From positions 1-5,792 of the forward strand of contig DUOL01000209.1 of assembly GCA_012838875.1 (NCBI GenBank): a stretch of 5,792 nt of DNA, read 5' to 3'. The notes beneath the pieces were generated by a model. It was not told where the DNA came from. It did no database searches and saw only the letters and a program-made list of their open reading frames with translations. The stretch comes from Bacteroidales bacterium (GTDB lineage: Bacteria > Bacteroidota > Bacteroidia > Bacteroidales > WCHB1-69). Numbering within the stretch: the first letter of the stretch is position 1; every line of letters starts with the position of its first letter. Positions 1-5,786 of the stretch are shown piece by piece. Both the position numbers and the translations under genes were made by a program.

Positions 1-551
1 GAAAATTTGGCAATTTCCTCTTTTTTAACACCTAATAATAATCCTGTAGCAATAGTAGTACCGGAACGTGATAAGCCCGGCAATACGGCTACTGCTTGTG
101 CTAAACCAATAATAAAGGCACTTTTATAACTAACTTCCTTCTCCGTCTTGATTTTTACAAATTGAGCTAAAAGTAGTAAAATGGCTGTAATAAGTAGCAT
201 AATACCTACTAATAAAACTCCTTGTCCGAAAAGTCCTTCTACCGAATCTTTAAAAAAGAGCCCTATAATTAATATGGGAATCATGGAGATGAGAATTTTT
301 GTAATGTATTGTGTCTCAGGATTCCACTTGAATTTGAAAAATTGTAAAATCAGTTCGCCTATCTCTTTTCTGAAAACGGTAATGGTACTTAAAACCGTAG
401 CAGCGTGAACAACAATTTCAAAGGCAATATTTTCACCATGTTGGATGCCAAATAACTCTTTGGCAAGTATTAAATGCCCACTACTACTGACAGGTAAAAA
501 TTCTGTTAATCCTTGAATAATACCCAAAATGATTGCTTCCAACAAAGTCAT
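1..551 (-). CDS. uppP: Undecaprenyl-diphosphate phosphatase UppP (BacA family), 3' end cut by window edge
   Basis: This integral membrane enzyme dephosphorylates undecaprenyl diphosphate to undecaprenyl phosphate, recycling the lipid carrier for peptidoglycan and other envelope glycans; extra copies give bacitracin resistance in family members. I translated 183 codons from ATG at 551. The family usually has about 265 residues, so roughly the last third is missing. Both signature motifs are visible. The (E/Q)xxxE motif is QGLTE at residues 13-17, followed by FLPVSSSGH with His26. The PGxSRSGxT motif is PGLSRSGTT at residues 158-166, with Arg162. Hydrophobic segments lie near residues 85-100, 111-132 and 144-158. 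The start is firm because the N-terminus MTLLEAIILGIIQG matches the family. The ATG lies 3 bp after the DUF3098 stop, so the two genes are almost certainly co-transcribed. Nothing looks damaged in the visible part. Confidence 0.96.
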   Translation of the reverse strand, partial: MTLLEAIILGIIQGLTEFLPVSSSGHLILAKELFGIQHGENIAFEIVVHAATVLSTITVFRKEIGELILQFFKFKWNPETQYITKILISMIPILIIGLFFKDSVEGLFGQGVLLVGIMLLITAILLLLAQFVKIKTEKEVSYKSAFIIGLAQAVAVLPGLSRSGTTIATGLLLGVKKEEIAKF

Positions 552-554
552 GTA

Positions 555-857
555 CTACTCTTTCGGGGTTTTAGGATGCCACATAATAGCATAAATCTCA
601 ATAACAAGTCCTAATACAATTAAAATCGGCGAAACAACAAGTCGGCGTGTGTCGAAAATGGCGTCGCTGAAAACATCCGGATCTTTAGAACCACCACCCG
701 ATAAAAGAATATAACCCAACCCTAATAAAACAACTCCAACAACCATTAATATATAATTCGTTTTTCTGAAAAGTGGTTTTTTGCTACTGCTTTTGCCTTT
801 AGTCGTCTGATTAGACTGAACTTTCGCTTTATTTTCGACTTGAATAACTTTTGCCAT
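555..857 (-). CDS. DUF3098 family small membrane protein
   Basis: This 100-residue protein of unknown function matches, by recognition, the Bacteroidota family DUF3098. Residues 1-34 are polar and rich in Lys, Ser and Gln and probably cytoplasmic. A first membrane segment covers about residues 35-53 (NYILMVVGVVLLGLGYILL). A short conserved linker follows with GGGSKDPDVFSDAIFDTRR at residues 54-72, then a second membrane segment at about 73-92 and a charged tail. The linker pattern of Gly-rich turn, DP, F, IF and RR followed by VSP is the family hallmark. It starts 11 bp after the ftsX stop and ends 3 bp before uppP, so it belongs to the same transcript. The start region is A/T-rich with no clear Shine-Dalgarno, as is usual in this phylum. 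A link to FtsX or UppP function is inferred from position only. Confidence 0.9.
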   Translation of the reverse strand: MAKVIQVENKAKVQSNQTTKGKSSSKKPLFRKTNYILMVVGVVLLGLGYILLSGGGSKDPDVFSDAIFDTRRLVVSPILIVLGLVIEIYAIMWHPKTPKE

Positions 858-868
858 GTTTATATATT

Positions 869-1756
869 TTATAAGTATAATCGATCTCTGTTTATTTTAA
901 TGTATTTATTAACTGACAAGAGAGCAATGATAATAGTAAATAAAATGCTAAAAATAAAAATTGCTAATAAAATTAATGAAAGAATGGAAATGTATTTAAA
1001 ATCTATAAATTGGGGAATGTATTGATTTCCAAGATAAAGGGTAGCGGCAAGTGCTACAATAGCTAAAATACCACCCCAAACACCTTGAATAAATCCTTTC
1101 GTTATGAACGGTTTCCTCACAAAATTTCGAGTTGCACCAACTAATAACATGCTTCGAATGTTGAGACGTTTAGCATAAATGTTAAGACGTATCACATTAG
1201 CTATTAATAAAATAGCAATAAAAATAAAAATAAATGAAATGCCGAAAATGACAATTTCTATGGTAATTAAATTGTTGAGAACCGTATTTACAATAACATC
1301 AGCGTATACTACATCACGAACAATCATTGATTGCATGATAGATTTAGAAATTGTTGCTAAAGAGTCGGTATTAGCGTATTGAGGTTTTACCGTAAATAAG
1401 ATAGATGCGTTGATAGGATTTGATTCGAGAATTTCCATAAAATTTTGTCCAACGGCTTCAATCGCTGTTTTAACGTTATCAGCACGCGAAGAGAGCTTGG
1501 ACGTAGCAATAAAAGGTTCTAACTTCAATTGCTGTTCAAAAGAAGCAATATCTGCTTCCTTAACAGTACCATAGAACAAAATTTCCATTTCAAATTTTTG
1601 AGAAATATTCTGCATCAATTGATGAGAAAAGAATGCAAAATATACTAAAATACCAATGAAAAACATGGCTAAAGCAATGCTGACGATAGAGCCAAAAGCT
1701 GAAAATCGTAATCTTGCCTTAGTAATTTTGTCAATAGAATCGGGAAATTTACTCAT
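869..1756 (-). CDS. ftsX: Cell division protein FtsX (ABC transporter permease-like)
   Basis: FtsX is the membrane half of the FtsEX complex, which couples ATP hydrolysis by FtsE to activation of peptidoglycan hydrolases at the septum. With the ATG at 1756 the protein has 295 residues. TM1 is at about 20-43. A periplasmic domain at about 44-163 contains the FtsX extracellular fold region. TM2 is at about 164-187, TM3 at 222-244 and TM4 at 255-282. The conserved cytoplasmic loop after TM2 is clear: NVIRLNIYAKRLNIRSMLLVG at 188-207 and beyond, then GAT and RKPF at 214-217. The C-terminus NKYIKINRDRLYL is typical of Bacteroidetes FtsX. I prefer this start because family members begin MSKxE/P with a short cytoplasmic tail. 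An ATG at 1819 would add 21 residues and overlap the upstream gene by 34 bp. No ftsE is in the window, which is normal in this phylum, where ftsE is often elsewhere. Confidence 0.93.
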   Translation of the reverse strand: MSKFPDSIDKITKARLRFSAFGSIVSIALAMFFIGILVYFAFFSHQLMQNISQKFEMEILFYGTVKEADIASFEQQLKLEPFIATSKLSSRADNVKTAIEAVGQNFMEILESNPINASILFTVKPQYANTDSLATISKSIMQSMIVRDVVYADVIVNTVLNNLITIEIVIFGISFIFIFIAILLIANVIRLNIYAKRLNIRSMLLVGATRNFVRKPFITKGFIQGVWGGILAIVALAATLYLGNQYIPQFIDFKYISILSLILLAIFIFSILFTIIIALLSVNKYIKINRDRLYL

Positions 1757-1785
1757 TTTACTAAAACTCTCAATAATGACCTTTT

Positions 1786-2289
1786 TTAAAAAGTATACCT
1801 TGCGCTTATGGTTAAGCAATTAATATCCGGAAAGACTCTAACGTCTCCGCTTGCAAAAGAAGTAGTTAATCCGGGACGTATATCTGCTTGTAGCGCTAGT
1901 GGAATGTTGGCAAATTTATATTCAGCCCCTCCAATAAGATTATAACTCATATAAAAAATATACCCACTATCATAGTAAGGATTAAGTGGAGTTAAAGTAT
2001 TTCCGACACCTACACCAGCACCAACAAACCAATAAAATCCCTTTTTAATGTAAGTTTCATACATCATATTAAAATTAAGTTTTGTAACTACATAATAGGG
2101 AATAGAGATTGCTACTCCTCCATCAATTTGTGTCGCTAAATTATGAGTAACAAACGCTTTATAAGATGCTCCGTTTAAAAAACCGACAGCTCCTCCTATG
2201 CTATGTTTATAAGGAGTCGTTTGTGCTTGTGAACTTAAAATGCCAACATAAAATAAGACGAAGCCGATAATTAAAACTGTTTTTTTCAT
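1786..2289 (-). CDS. Probable outer-membrane beta-barrel protein, function unknown
   Basis: I do not recognise a specific family beyond a small outer-membrane beta-barrel of the OmpW/PorT-like type. From ATG at 2289 it has 167 residues. An N-terminal signal peptide has Lys2 and Lys3, a hydrophobic core at about 4-18 and a likely cleavage after Ala22 (SSQA-Q). The mature part alternates polar and hydrophobic residues with many Gly and aromatic residues, as in WFVGAGVGVG at 87-96. A stretch GGAEYKF then NIPLALQADIRPG (about 120-140) resembles Bacteroidetes barrel proteins. It ends in ARYTF, a terminal Phe as expected for recognition by the BAM complex. A GTG at 2298 would add three residues; the ATG gives the more typical signal peptide. 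A candidate -7 box lies 30 bp upstream. The stop is 29 bp before the preferred ftsX start, suggesting co-transcription. Confidence 0.75.
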   Translation of the reverse strand: MKKTVLIIGFVLFYVGILSSQAQTTPYKHSIGGAVGFLNGASYKAFVTHNLATQIDGGVAISIPYYVVTKLNFNMMYETYIKKGFYWFVGAGVGVGNTLTPLNPYYDSGYIFYMSYNLIGGAEYKFANIPLALQADIRPGLTTSFASGDVRVFPDINCLTISARYTF

Positions 2290-2318
2290 ATTTTTCACTT
2301 TTTAAATTATATTTAACT

Positions 2319-2327
2319 GCAAAAATA
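2319..2327 (-). promoter_or_regulatory. Candidate Bacteroidetes -7 promoter box for the beta-barrel gene
   Basis: The minus strand reads TATTTTTGC, a perfect match to the Bacteroidetes -7 consensus TAnnTTTG, about 30 bp before the ATG at 2289. A TTGACA sequence occurs at 2351-2356, but the gap of 23 bp to the -7 box (26 bp counted from its TTG) is longer than the usual roughly 19-21 bp, so the -33 element is doubtful. The site lies in the only sizeable gap (about 78 bp) between ruvC and the envelope genes, where a promoter for that group would be expected. Confidence 0.4.
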
Positions 2328-2367
2328 AATAAATAATGAATAAGTGAGGTTGTCAATAGCGAAAAGT

Positions 2368-2916
2368 TTACACTATTCTATCTTTATTTTTAGCTATAAA
2401 ACTTTCCCAACCTGTAAATTTATTGTTTCCAAAGTTAATTTTTGTTTGCAGGTGATGACAAACAGCCACGGCTAAGGCATCGGTCGCGTCAAGAAATTTA
2501 GGTATTTCAAGTTCTTTATAGATTTGTTGCAACATCGCCGCTACCTGTTCTTTGGTTGCGTTTCCGTTGCCTGTGATAGCCTGTTTGATTTTACGGGGTG
2601 AGTATTCGTAAACCTCAATGTTATGATGAAGACAAGCAGTTATAACGACGCCTTGTGCTCTCCCTAATTTTAACATCGACTGAGGATTTTTACCGAAAAA
2701 AGGTGCTTCTATGGCTAAAATAGATGGTTGATACTGTTTAATGAGCGCTTCTGTCGTATCAAAAATAAACTTCAATTTCTGCATCTGTCCCGTCAACTTA
2801 GTCATTTTTATTACATCACAAGTGAGAATCTCTGTTTTTTGTAATTCTGTTCGTAATAAGGAATATCCCATGACGGACGTGCCGGGGTCAACACCAAGAA
2901 TAGTAACCTCATTCAT
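2368..2916 (-). CDS. ruvC: Crossover junction endodeoxyribonuclease RuvC
   Basis: RuvC resolves Holliday junctions by paired cuts in opposing strands, acting with the RuvAB branch-migration motor in recombinational repair. The protein has 182 residues; the E. coli enzyme has 173. All four catalytic acidic residues of the RNase H-like fold are present: Asp10 in GVDPG, Glu70 in LAIEAPFFGKN, and Asp143 and Asp146 in DATDALA, matching E. coli D7, E66, D138 and D141. Lys111 (IKQ) and Lys122 (TKEQ) match the conserved basic residues of the active-site region. The C-terminal tail (about 160-182) is slightly extended. ATG at 2916 puts GVDPG where the family has it. The gene starts 5 bp after the stop of the aspartyl-protease gene, so the two are likely on one message. 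ruvA and ruvB are not in this window, which is common in Bacteroidota. Confidence 0.97.
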   Translation of the reverse strand: MNEVTILGVDPGTSVMGYSLLRTELQKTEILTCDVIKMTKLTGQMQKLKFIFDTTEALIKQYQPSILAIEAPFFGKNPQSMLKLGRAQGVVITACLHHNIEVYEYSPRKIKQAITGNGNATKEQVAAMLQQIYKELEIPKFLDATDALAVAVCHHLQTKINFGNNKFTGWESFIAKNKDRIV

Positions 2917-2921
2917 CTACT

Positions 2922-3359
2922 TTATTTTTTAATGGAAAACCATAATTCACGATTTTCGTAGTCTATTATCGCATTGTAAGCAACAAAAAAGTCGCTGCCT
3001 AAAATGCCGTCAATATGTGGTAGCTTCATGCTGTTATACGCTTCATTAACATGTGTAAGATCCAGTAAAACAACAGGAAAGTTCTTTATTTTTAACCTCC
3101 CAATTTGAAAAAGAGGAATTGATGTAAATTTGCTATCAATCGCTGAACCTCCAATGCCCACTTTAAGTCCTTCATACTCTTCTATTAAAGTATCGTGTTC
3201 TCCCAAAATATTTACAATTTGAAAATCAAAACAGGTTTGCGAAGCTCCCGTATCTACAACTAAGTTGACAGGCGAACCTGCAACTTTTCCTTTTATGGTT
3301 AGGTGATAGTTGTCGGGCTCTAAATCGACAAGTTTGCATTTAACTTTATATTTCTTCAT
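2922..3359 (-). CDS. Retropepsin-like aspartyl protease family protein
   Basis: This 145-residue protein looks like a single-domain, clan AA aspartic protease of the retropepsin type. The active-site motif VVDTGAS is at residues 34-40, with Asp36 as catalytic residue. The motif is preceded by a beta-hairpin-like stretch (NYHLTIKGKVAGSPVNL, 17-33), as in retropepsins. The second landmark, a hydrophobic-hydrophobic-Gly motif, is IDGILGSDFF at 116-125, followed by the family-like strand AIIDYENRELWF at 130-141. Only one DTG is present, so activity would require a homodimer. There is no signal peptide or membrane segment, so it is probably cytosolic. Substrate and role are unknown. ATG at 3359 is the natural start, with ruvC following after 5 bp. 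Similar stand-alone proteins occur in many Bacteroidetes, usually annotated only as aspartyl protease family. Loss of proteolytic activity cannot be excluded from sequence alone. Confidence 0.85.
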   Translation of the reverse strand: MKKYKVKCKLVDLEPDNYHLTIKGKVAGSPVNLVVDTGASQTCFDFQIVNILGEHDTLIEEYEGLKVGIGGSAIDSKFTSIPLFQIGRLKIKNFPVVLLDLTHVNEAYNSMKLPHIDGILGSDFFVAYNAIIDYENRELWFSIKK

Positions 3360-3376
3360 ATTTTTACTCTAATTAT

Positions 3377-3385
3377 GCAAAAATA
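3377..3385 (-). promoter_or_regulatory. Candidate -7 promoter box for the protease-ruvC pair
   Basis: The minus strand reads TATTTTTGC, matching TAnnTTTG, with its last base 17 bp before the ATG at 3359. It lies in the 73-bp gap after ligA. I see no TTG-type -33 element at the expected distance, so the call rests on the -7 box and position alone. If real, the leader would be only about a dozen bases. The same nine bases occur before the beta-barrel gene. Confidence 0.35.
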
Positions 3386-3432
3386 GTGATAATTTACTGT
3401 TTCCGTTCCTTATTTCGTAAAAAAATATTGAT

Positions 3433-5475
3433 TTAATCTCCTATCATCGTTAAAAATTCCTCTTCTGAGATAAGTGGCACTCCTAATTTTTCCGCTTTTT
3501 TCCTTTTTTCGGGTCCCATATTTTCACCGGCAAGGATAAAATCGGTATTTTTTGAAATGGAACTACTGTTTTTCCCGCCATGTTGCTCAATTTTTGCTTT
3601 CATCTCGTCGCGAGAAATTGAAAACTTCCCACTAATAACAATGGTTTTACCTGATAAGACAGTTGATTTAATCGTTTCATCTTCAATGATTTCCATTTGA
3701 AGATTGGCATTTTTAAGTCTTATCAAGATTTCCAAATTTTCAGCTTGGTTAAAATACCGAATAATACTGTTTGCAATTCGCTCTCCTACGTCCTCAACCT
3801 GTATTAGCTCGTCATAAGATGCACTTGACAAAATGTCGATATTTTTAAAGTGTTGTGCTAATTTTTTAGCCGTTGTCTCACCCACGTAGCGTATTCCAAT
3901 AGCAAAAAGTAGTCGTTCAAAGGGAACATTTTTAGAATTTTCGATTCCTTTTAAAATATTTTCCGTTGTTTTTTCGCGAAAAGAGATAACTCTTTCGGTT
4001 TGCGTTTTCTGATTCGTGATTATTTTTTCAAGTCCAAAAAGCTTTTCATACGTCAAGTCGTAGAAATCGGCGACATTTTCGACAAGTTTGTTAGCATAAA
4101 GCAACTCGATTTTTCCTTCACCGAGTGAATCTATATTCATAGCTTTACGCGAGATGAAATGTTCTAACTTTTCTTTTATTTGCGGAGGACAGTGAAGCTC
4201 ATTAGGGCAAAACGTCCCTGCTTCATTCTCTATTTTTACTAGTTCAGTCGAACATTCCGGACAATGAGTTATAAATTCTATTTTTTTTGCATCCTCTTTT
4301 CTTTGCGTTAGGTCAACTCCGACAATTTTAGGAATTATTTCGCCCCCTTTTTCTACAAAAAGTGAGTCATTTTCGTGAATGTCGAGGGCGTTCATTATTT
4401 CGACGTTGTGGAGGGAGGCTCTTTTCACGATAGTTCCGCCTAACTGTACAGGTTCAAGATTTGCAACCGGAGTAACAATTCCTGTTCTTCCAACTTGAAA
4501 GTCAACACTTAGAAGTGGGGTAGAGACTGTTTCCGCTTTAAATTTGTACGCAATTGCCCAGCGAGGGTTTTTAGCAGTACTTCCTAGTTGTTGCTGTTGC
4601 TCAAAAGAGTTTATTTTTATAACTACGCCGTCTGTGTCATAATTCAAGTTATAGCGTTCTTTATCCCAAAAATGTATAAAATCAAAAACGTCATCAATAT
4701 TTGCTGTTTTTACAATCACTTCGGGCGGTTTAACGCCCCAATCTTTAAGTTTCAAGATACGGTCAAAATGGTTATTTTCGGGCAAATTTTCGCCTAAAAC
4801 GTAGTAAAATTTACAATCAAGTCCACGCCGTGCAACTTCAGCCGAATCTTGCAACTTCAACGACCCGGCGGCAGCATTACGAGGATTAGCAAAAGGGGAT
4901 TCTCCCAGCTCTTCGCGTTCTTCATTTAATCGCTCAAACTGGTCGTGCGGTAAGATAATTTCTCCACGAATTTCAAAAAATGGCGGAAAATCACCAAAAA
5001 GACGCAGCGGAATAGCCCGAATAGTCTTTGCATTTGCCGTAACATCATCTCCCTTTTCTCCATCACCACGCGTAACGGCACGCAAAAGATAACCGTTTTC
5101 ATAAATTAAACTTATCGCAACCCCGTCATATTTTAATTCACAAACATATTCAAACTCCTCATCTACCAACGATTTTATTCTATTGTCAAATTCTAACAAT
5201 TCTGCCTCAGAGTAAGTGTTCCCAAGCGAAAGCATCGGATAAACATGCGGAACCGTTTTAAATTGTTTCGTAACATAACCCCCTACACGTTGCGTAGGAC
5301 TATCCGGCAAAATAAATTGCGGAAATTCCTTTTCTAAAGCTATCAGTTTTTCCATCAGCTTATCAAACGCATAGTCGCTAATTGTCGGATTATCAAGAGC
5401 ATAGTAATTATAATTATGCAAATGAAGCTCTTGCGTTAGTTGTTGAATCTCTTTTTTTGCTTCTTCTTCGTTCAT
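3433..5475 (-). CDS. ligA: NAD+-dependent DNA ligase LigA
   Basis: LigA seals nicks in duplex DNA during replication and repair, using NAD+ to form an enzyme-AMP intermediate. The 680-residue protein is full length. Domain Ia (about 1-70) carries the NAD+-binding pattern YNYYALDNPTISD. In the adenylation domain (about 70-318) the nucleophile is Lys115 in the motif ELKYDG, followed by TRGDGEKGDDVT at 135-146, EIRGEI at 168-173, FANPRNAAAGSL at 195-206, DGVVIK at 282-287 and WAIAYKF at 306-312. The OB fold is at about 320-400. A four-cysteine zinc finger uses Cys405, Cys408, Cys423 and Cys429. Helix-hairpin-helix repeats span about 440-585, with GIRYVGETTAKKLA at 527-540. A BRCT domain is at about 603-680. 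In domain Ia the usual Tyr-Asp of the EYD motif is Phe-Asp (AFD, 36-38), a conservative change I recall in other Bacteroidetes ligases. The start has a compact N-terminus typical of the family. Confidence 0.98.
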   Translation of the reverse strand: MNEEEAKKEIQQLTQELHLHNYNYYALDNPTISDYAFDKLMEKLIALEKEFPQFILPDSPTQRVGGYVTKQFKTVPHVYPMLSLGNTYSEAELLEFDNRIKSLVDEEFEYVCELKYDGVAISLIYENGYLLRAVTRGDGEKGDDVTANAKTIRAIPLRLFGDFPPFFEIRGEIILPHDQFERLNEEREELGESPFANPRNAAAGSLKLQDSAEVARRGLDCKFYYVLGENLPENNHFDRILKLKDWGVKPPEVIVKTANIDDVFDFIHFWDKERYNLNYDTDGVVIKINSFEQQQQLGSTAKNPRWAIAYKFKAETVSTPLLSVDFQVGRTGIVTPVANLEPVQLGGTIVKRASLHNVEIMNALDIHENDSLFVEKGGEIIPKIVGVDLTQRKEDAKKIEFITHCPECSTELVKIENEAGTFCPNELHCPPQIKEKLEHFISRKAMNIDSLGEGKIELLYANKLVENVADFYDLTYEKLFGLEKIITNQKTQTERVISFREKTTENILKGIENSKNVPFERLLFAIGIRYVGETTAKKLAQHFKNIDILSSASYDELIQVEDVGERIANSIIRYFNQAENLEILIRLKNANLQMEIIEDETIKSTVLSGKTIVISGKFSISRDEMKAKIEQHGGKNSSSISKNTDFILAGENMGPEKRKKAEKLGVPLISEEEFLTMIGD

Positions 5476-5674
5476 AGTTTTGCGTTTTAAAGTCGAATAG
5501 TATATTTAGTGTAGGTTAATTCAAGATTAGAATCAATGTGATTGAATAACTGTTTAATAGTTAGGAGGATTAAGTAAAATATCCAATCATTTTTCGTGTC
5601 TTCAAAGATAATTCATTTTATCGTTTCTTCAACATTTTTTTTAATCAGAAGTTTTTAATTTTTAATTTTCTTTT
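5476..5674 (-). other. AT-rich intergenic leader upstream of ligA, no gene seen
   Basis: This stretch is strongly AT-rich, has stops in all frames at short intervals and shows no credible reading frame or RNA gene. It carries the candidate ligA promoter at 5603-5632 and, if that is used, a leader of about 120 bases before the ATG at 5475. Next to the GC-rich block is a short tandem, TTTTTAA twice then TTTT, at 5652-5669. A small perfect inverted repeat, TCAAT-GTG-ATTGA, lies at 5533-5545 but is short enough to be chance. Confidence 0.6.
5603..5632 (-). promoter_or_regulatory. Candidate Bacteroidetes-type promoter for ligA
   Basis: On the minus strand a -33-like GTTG (its TTG at 5632-5630) is followed after 19 bp by TATCTTTG (5610-5603), a perfect match to the -7 consensus TAnnTTTG. 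The spacing fits the primary sigma factor of Bacteroidota. Transcription would begin near 5596 and run into ligA through a leader of about 120 bases. This is the best-spaced promoter candidate in the window. The assignment rests on consensus matching only, and the site lies just outside the GC-rich repeat. Confidence 0.45.
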
Positions 5675-5704
5675 GGGCGTGTCCCCTCGCTACGCTCGGG
5701 GTCG

Positions 5705-5724
5705 GCGTACGGCTGCAAGTACGC
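5705..5724. repeat. Short inverted repeat within the GC-rich element
   Basis: GCGTAC (5705-5710) and GTACGC (5719-5724) form a perfect 6-bp stem around an 8-base loop (GGCTGCAA). It is followed by a G/C-rich spacer with GCGGGCGGGC. It is a module of the larger element rather than an independent terminator, since no T-run follows on either strand. Confidence 0.55.
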
Positions 5725-5748
5725 GGGCGGGCAACGTGGGGTCGCAAA

Positions 5749-5786
5749 GCCGCAAAAAGAGCTTCCGCTGGTCGCTTTTTTGCGGC
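5749..5786. repeat. Long stem-loop within the GC-rich element
   Basis: GCCGCAAAAA (5749-5758) pairs perfectly with TTTTTGCGGC (5777-5786). After one bulged G (5759), AGC (5760-5762) pairs with GCT (5774-5776), leaving an 11-base loop at 5763-5773. That gives 13 base pairs in total. An alternative pairing, CGCTG (5766-5770) with CAGCG (5786-5790), is also possible. The GC clamp lies at the base with the A/T tract inside, so it does not have the GC-stem-then-T-run layout of an intrinsic terminator. It may be the core hairpin of a mobile repeat. Confidence 0.65.

Noticed and set aside
181..408. Plus-strand reading frame of 75 codons
   Set aside because: It is the antisense shadow of uppP, whose minus-strand frame carries both family signature motifs; the plus-strand product has no recognisable features.
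840..1382. Plus-strand frames opposite ftsX
   Set aside because: They lie wholly or mostly antisense to a confidently identified gene; their Ile/Lys-rich products simply mirror AT-rich membrane-protein codons.
2741..2932. Plus-strand frame opposite ruvC
   Set aside because: Antisense to the ruvC N-terminal half, which has all its catalytic residues; no independent start signal is visible.
3394..3432. Possible terminator after ligA (T-run with TTTAC...GTAAA)
   Set aside because: The arms are five bases with a loop of about 20, and the T-run precedes rather than follows a stem on the minus strand, so it does not form a convincing intrinsic terminator.
4588..4797. Plus-strand frame inside ligA
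   Set aside because: Antisense to the adenylation domain of ligA; no recognisable protein features.
5533..5545. Inverted repeat TCAAT-GTG-ATTGA as an operator
   Set aside because: Five-base arms are expected by chance several times in a window this size; it matches no operator consensus well enough to name a regulator.
5563..5568. AGGAGG on the plus strand, a perfect Shine-Dalgarno-like site
   Set aside because: No ATG, GTG or TTG with a meaningful frame follows at a suitable distance, and this phylum rarely uses strong Shine-Dalgarno sites.
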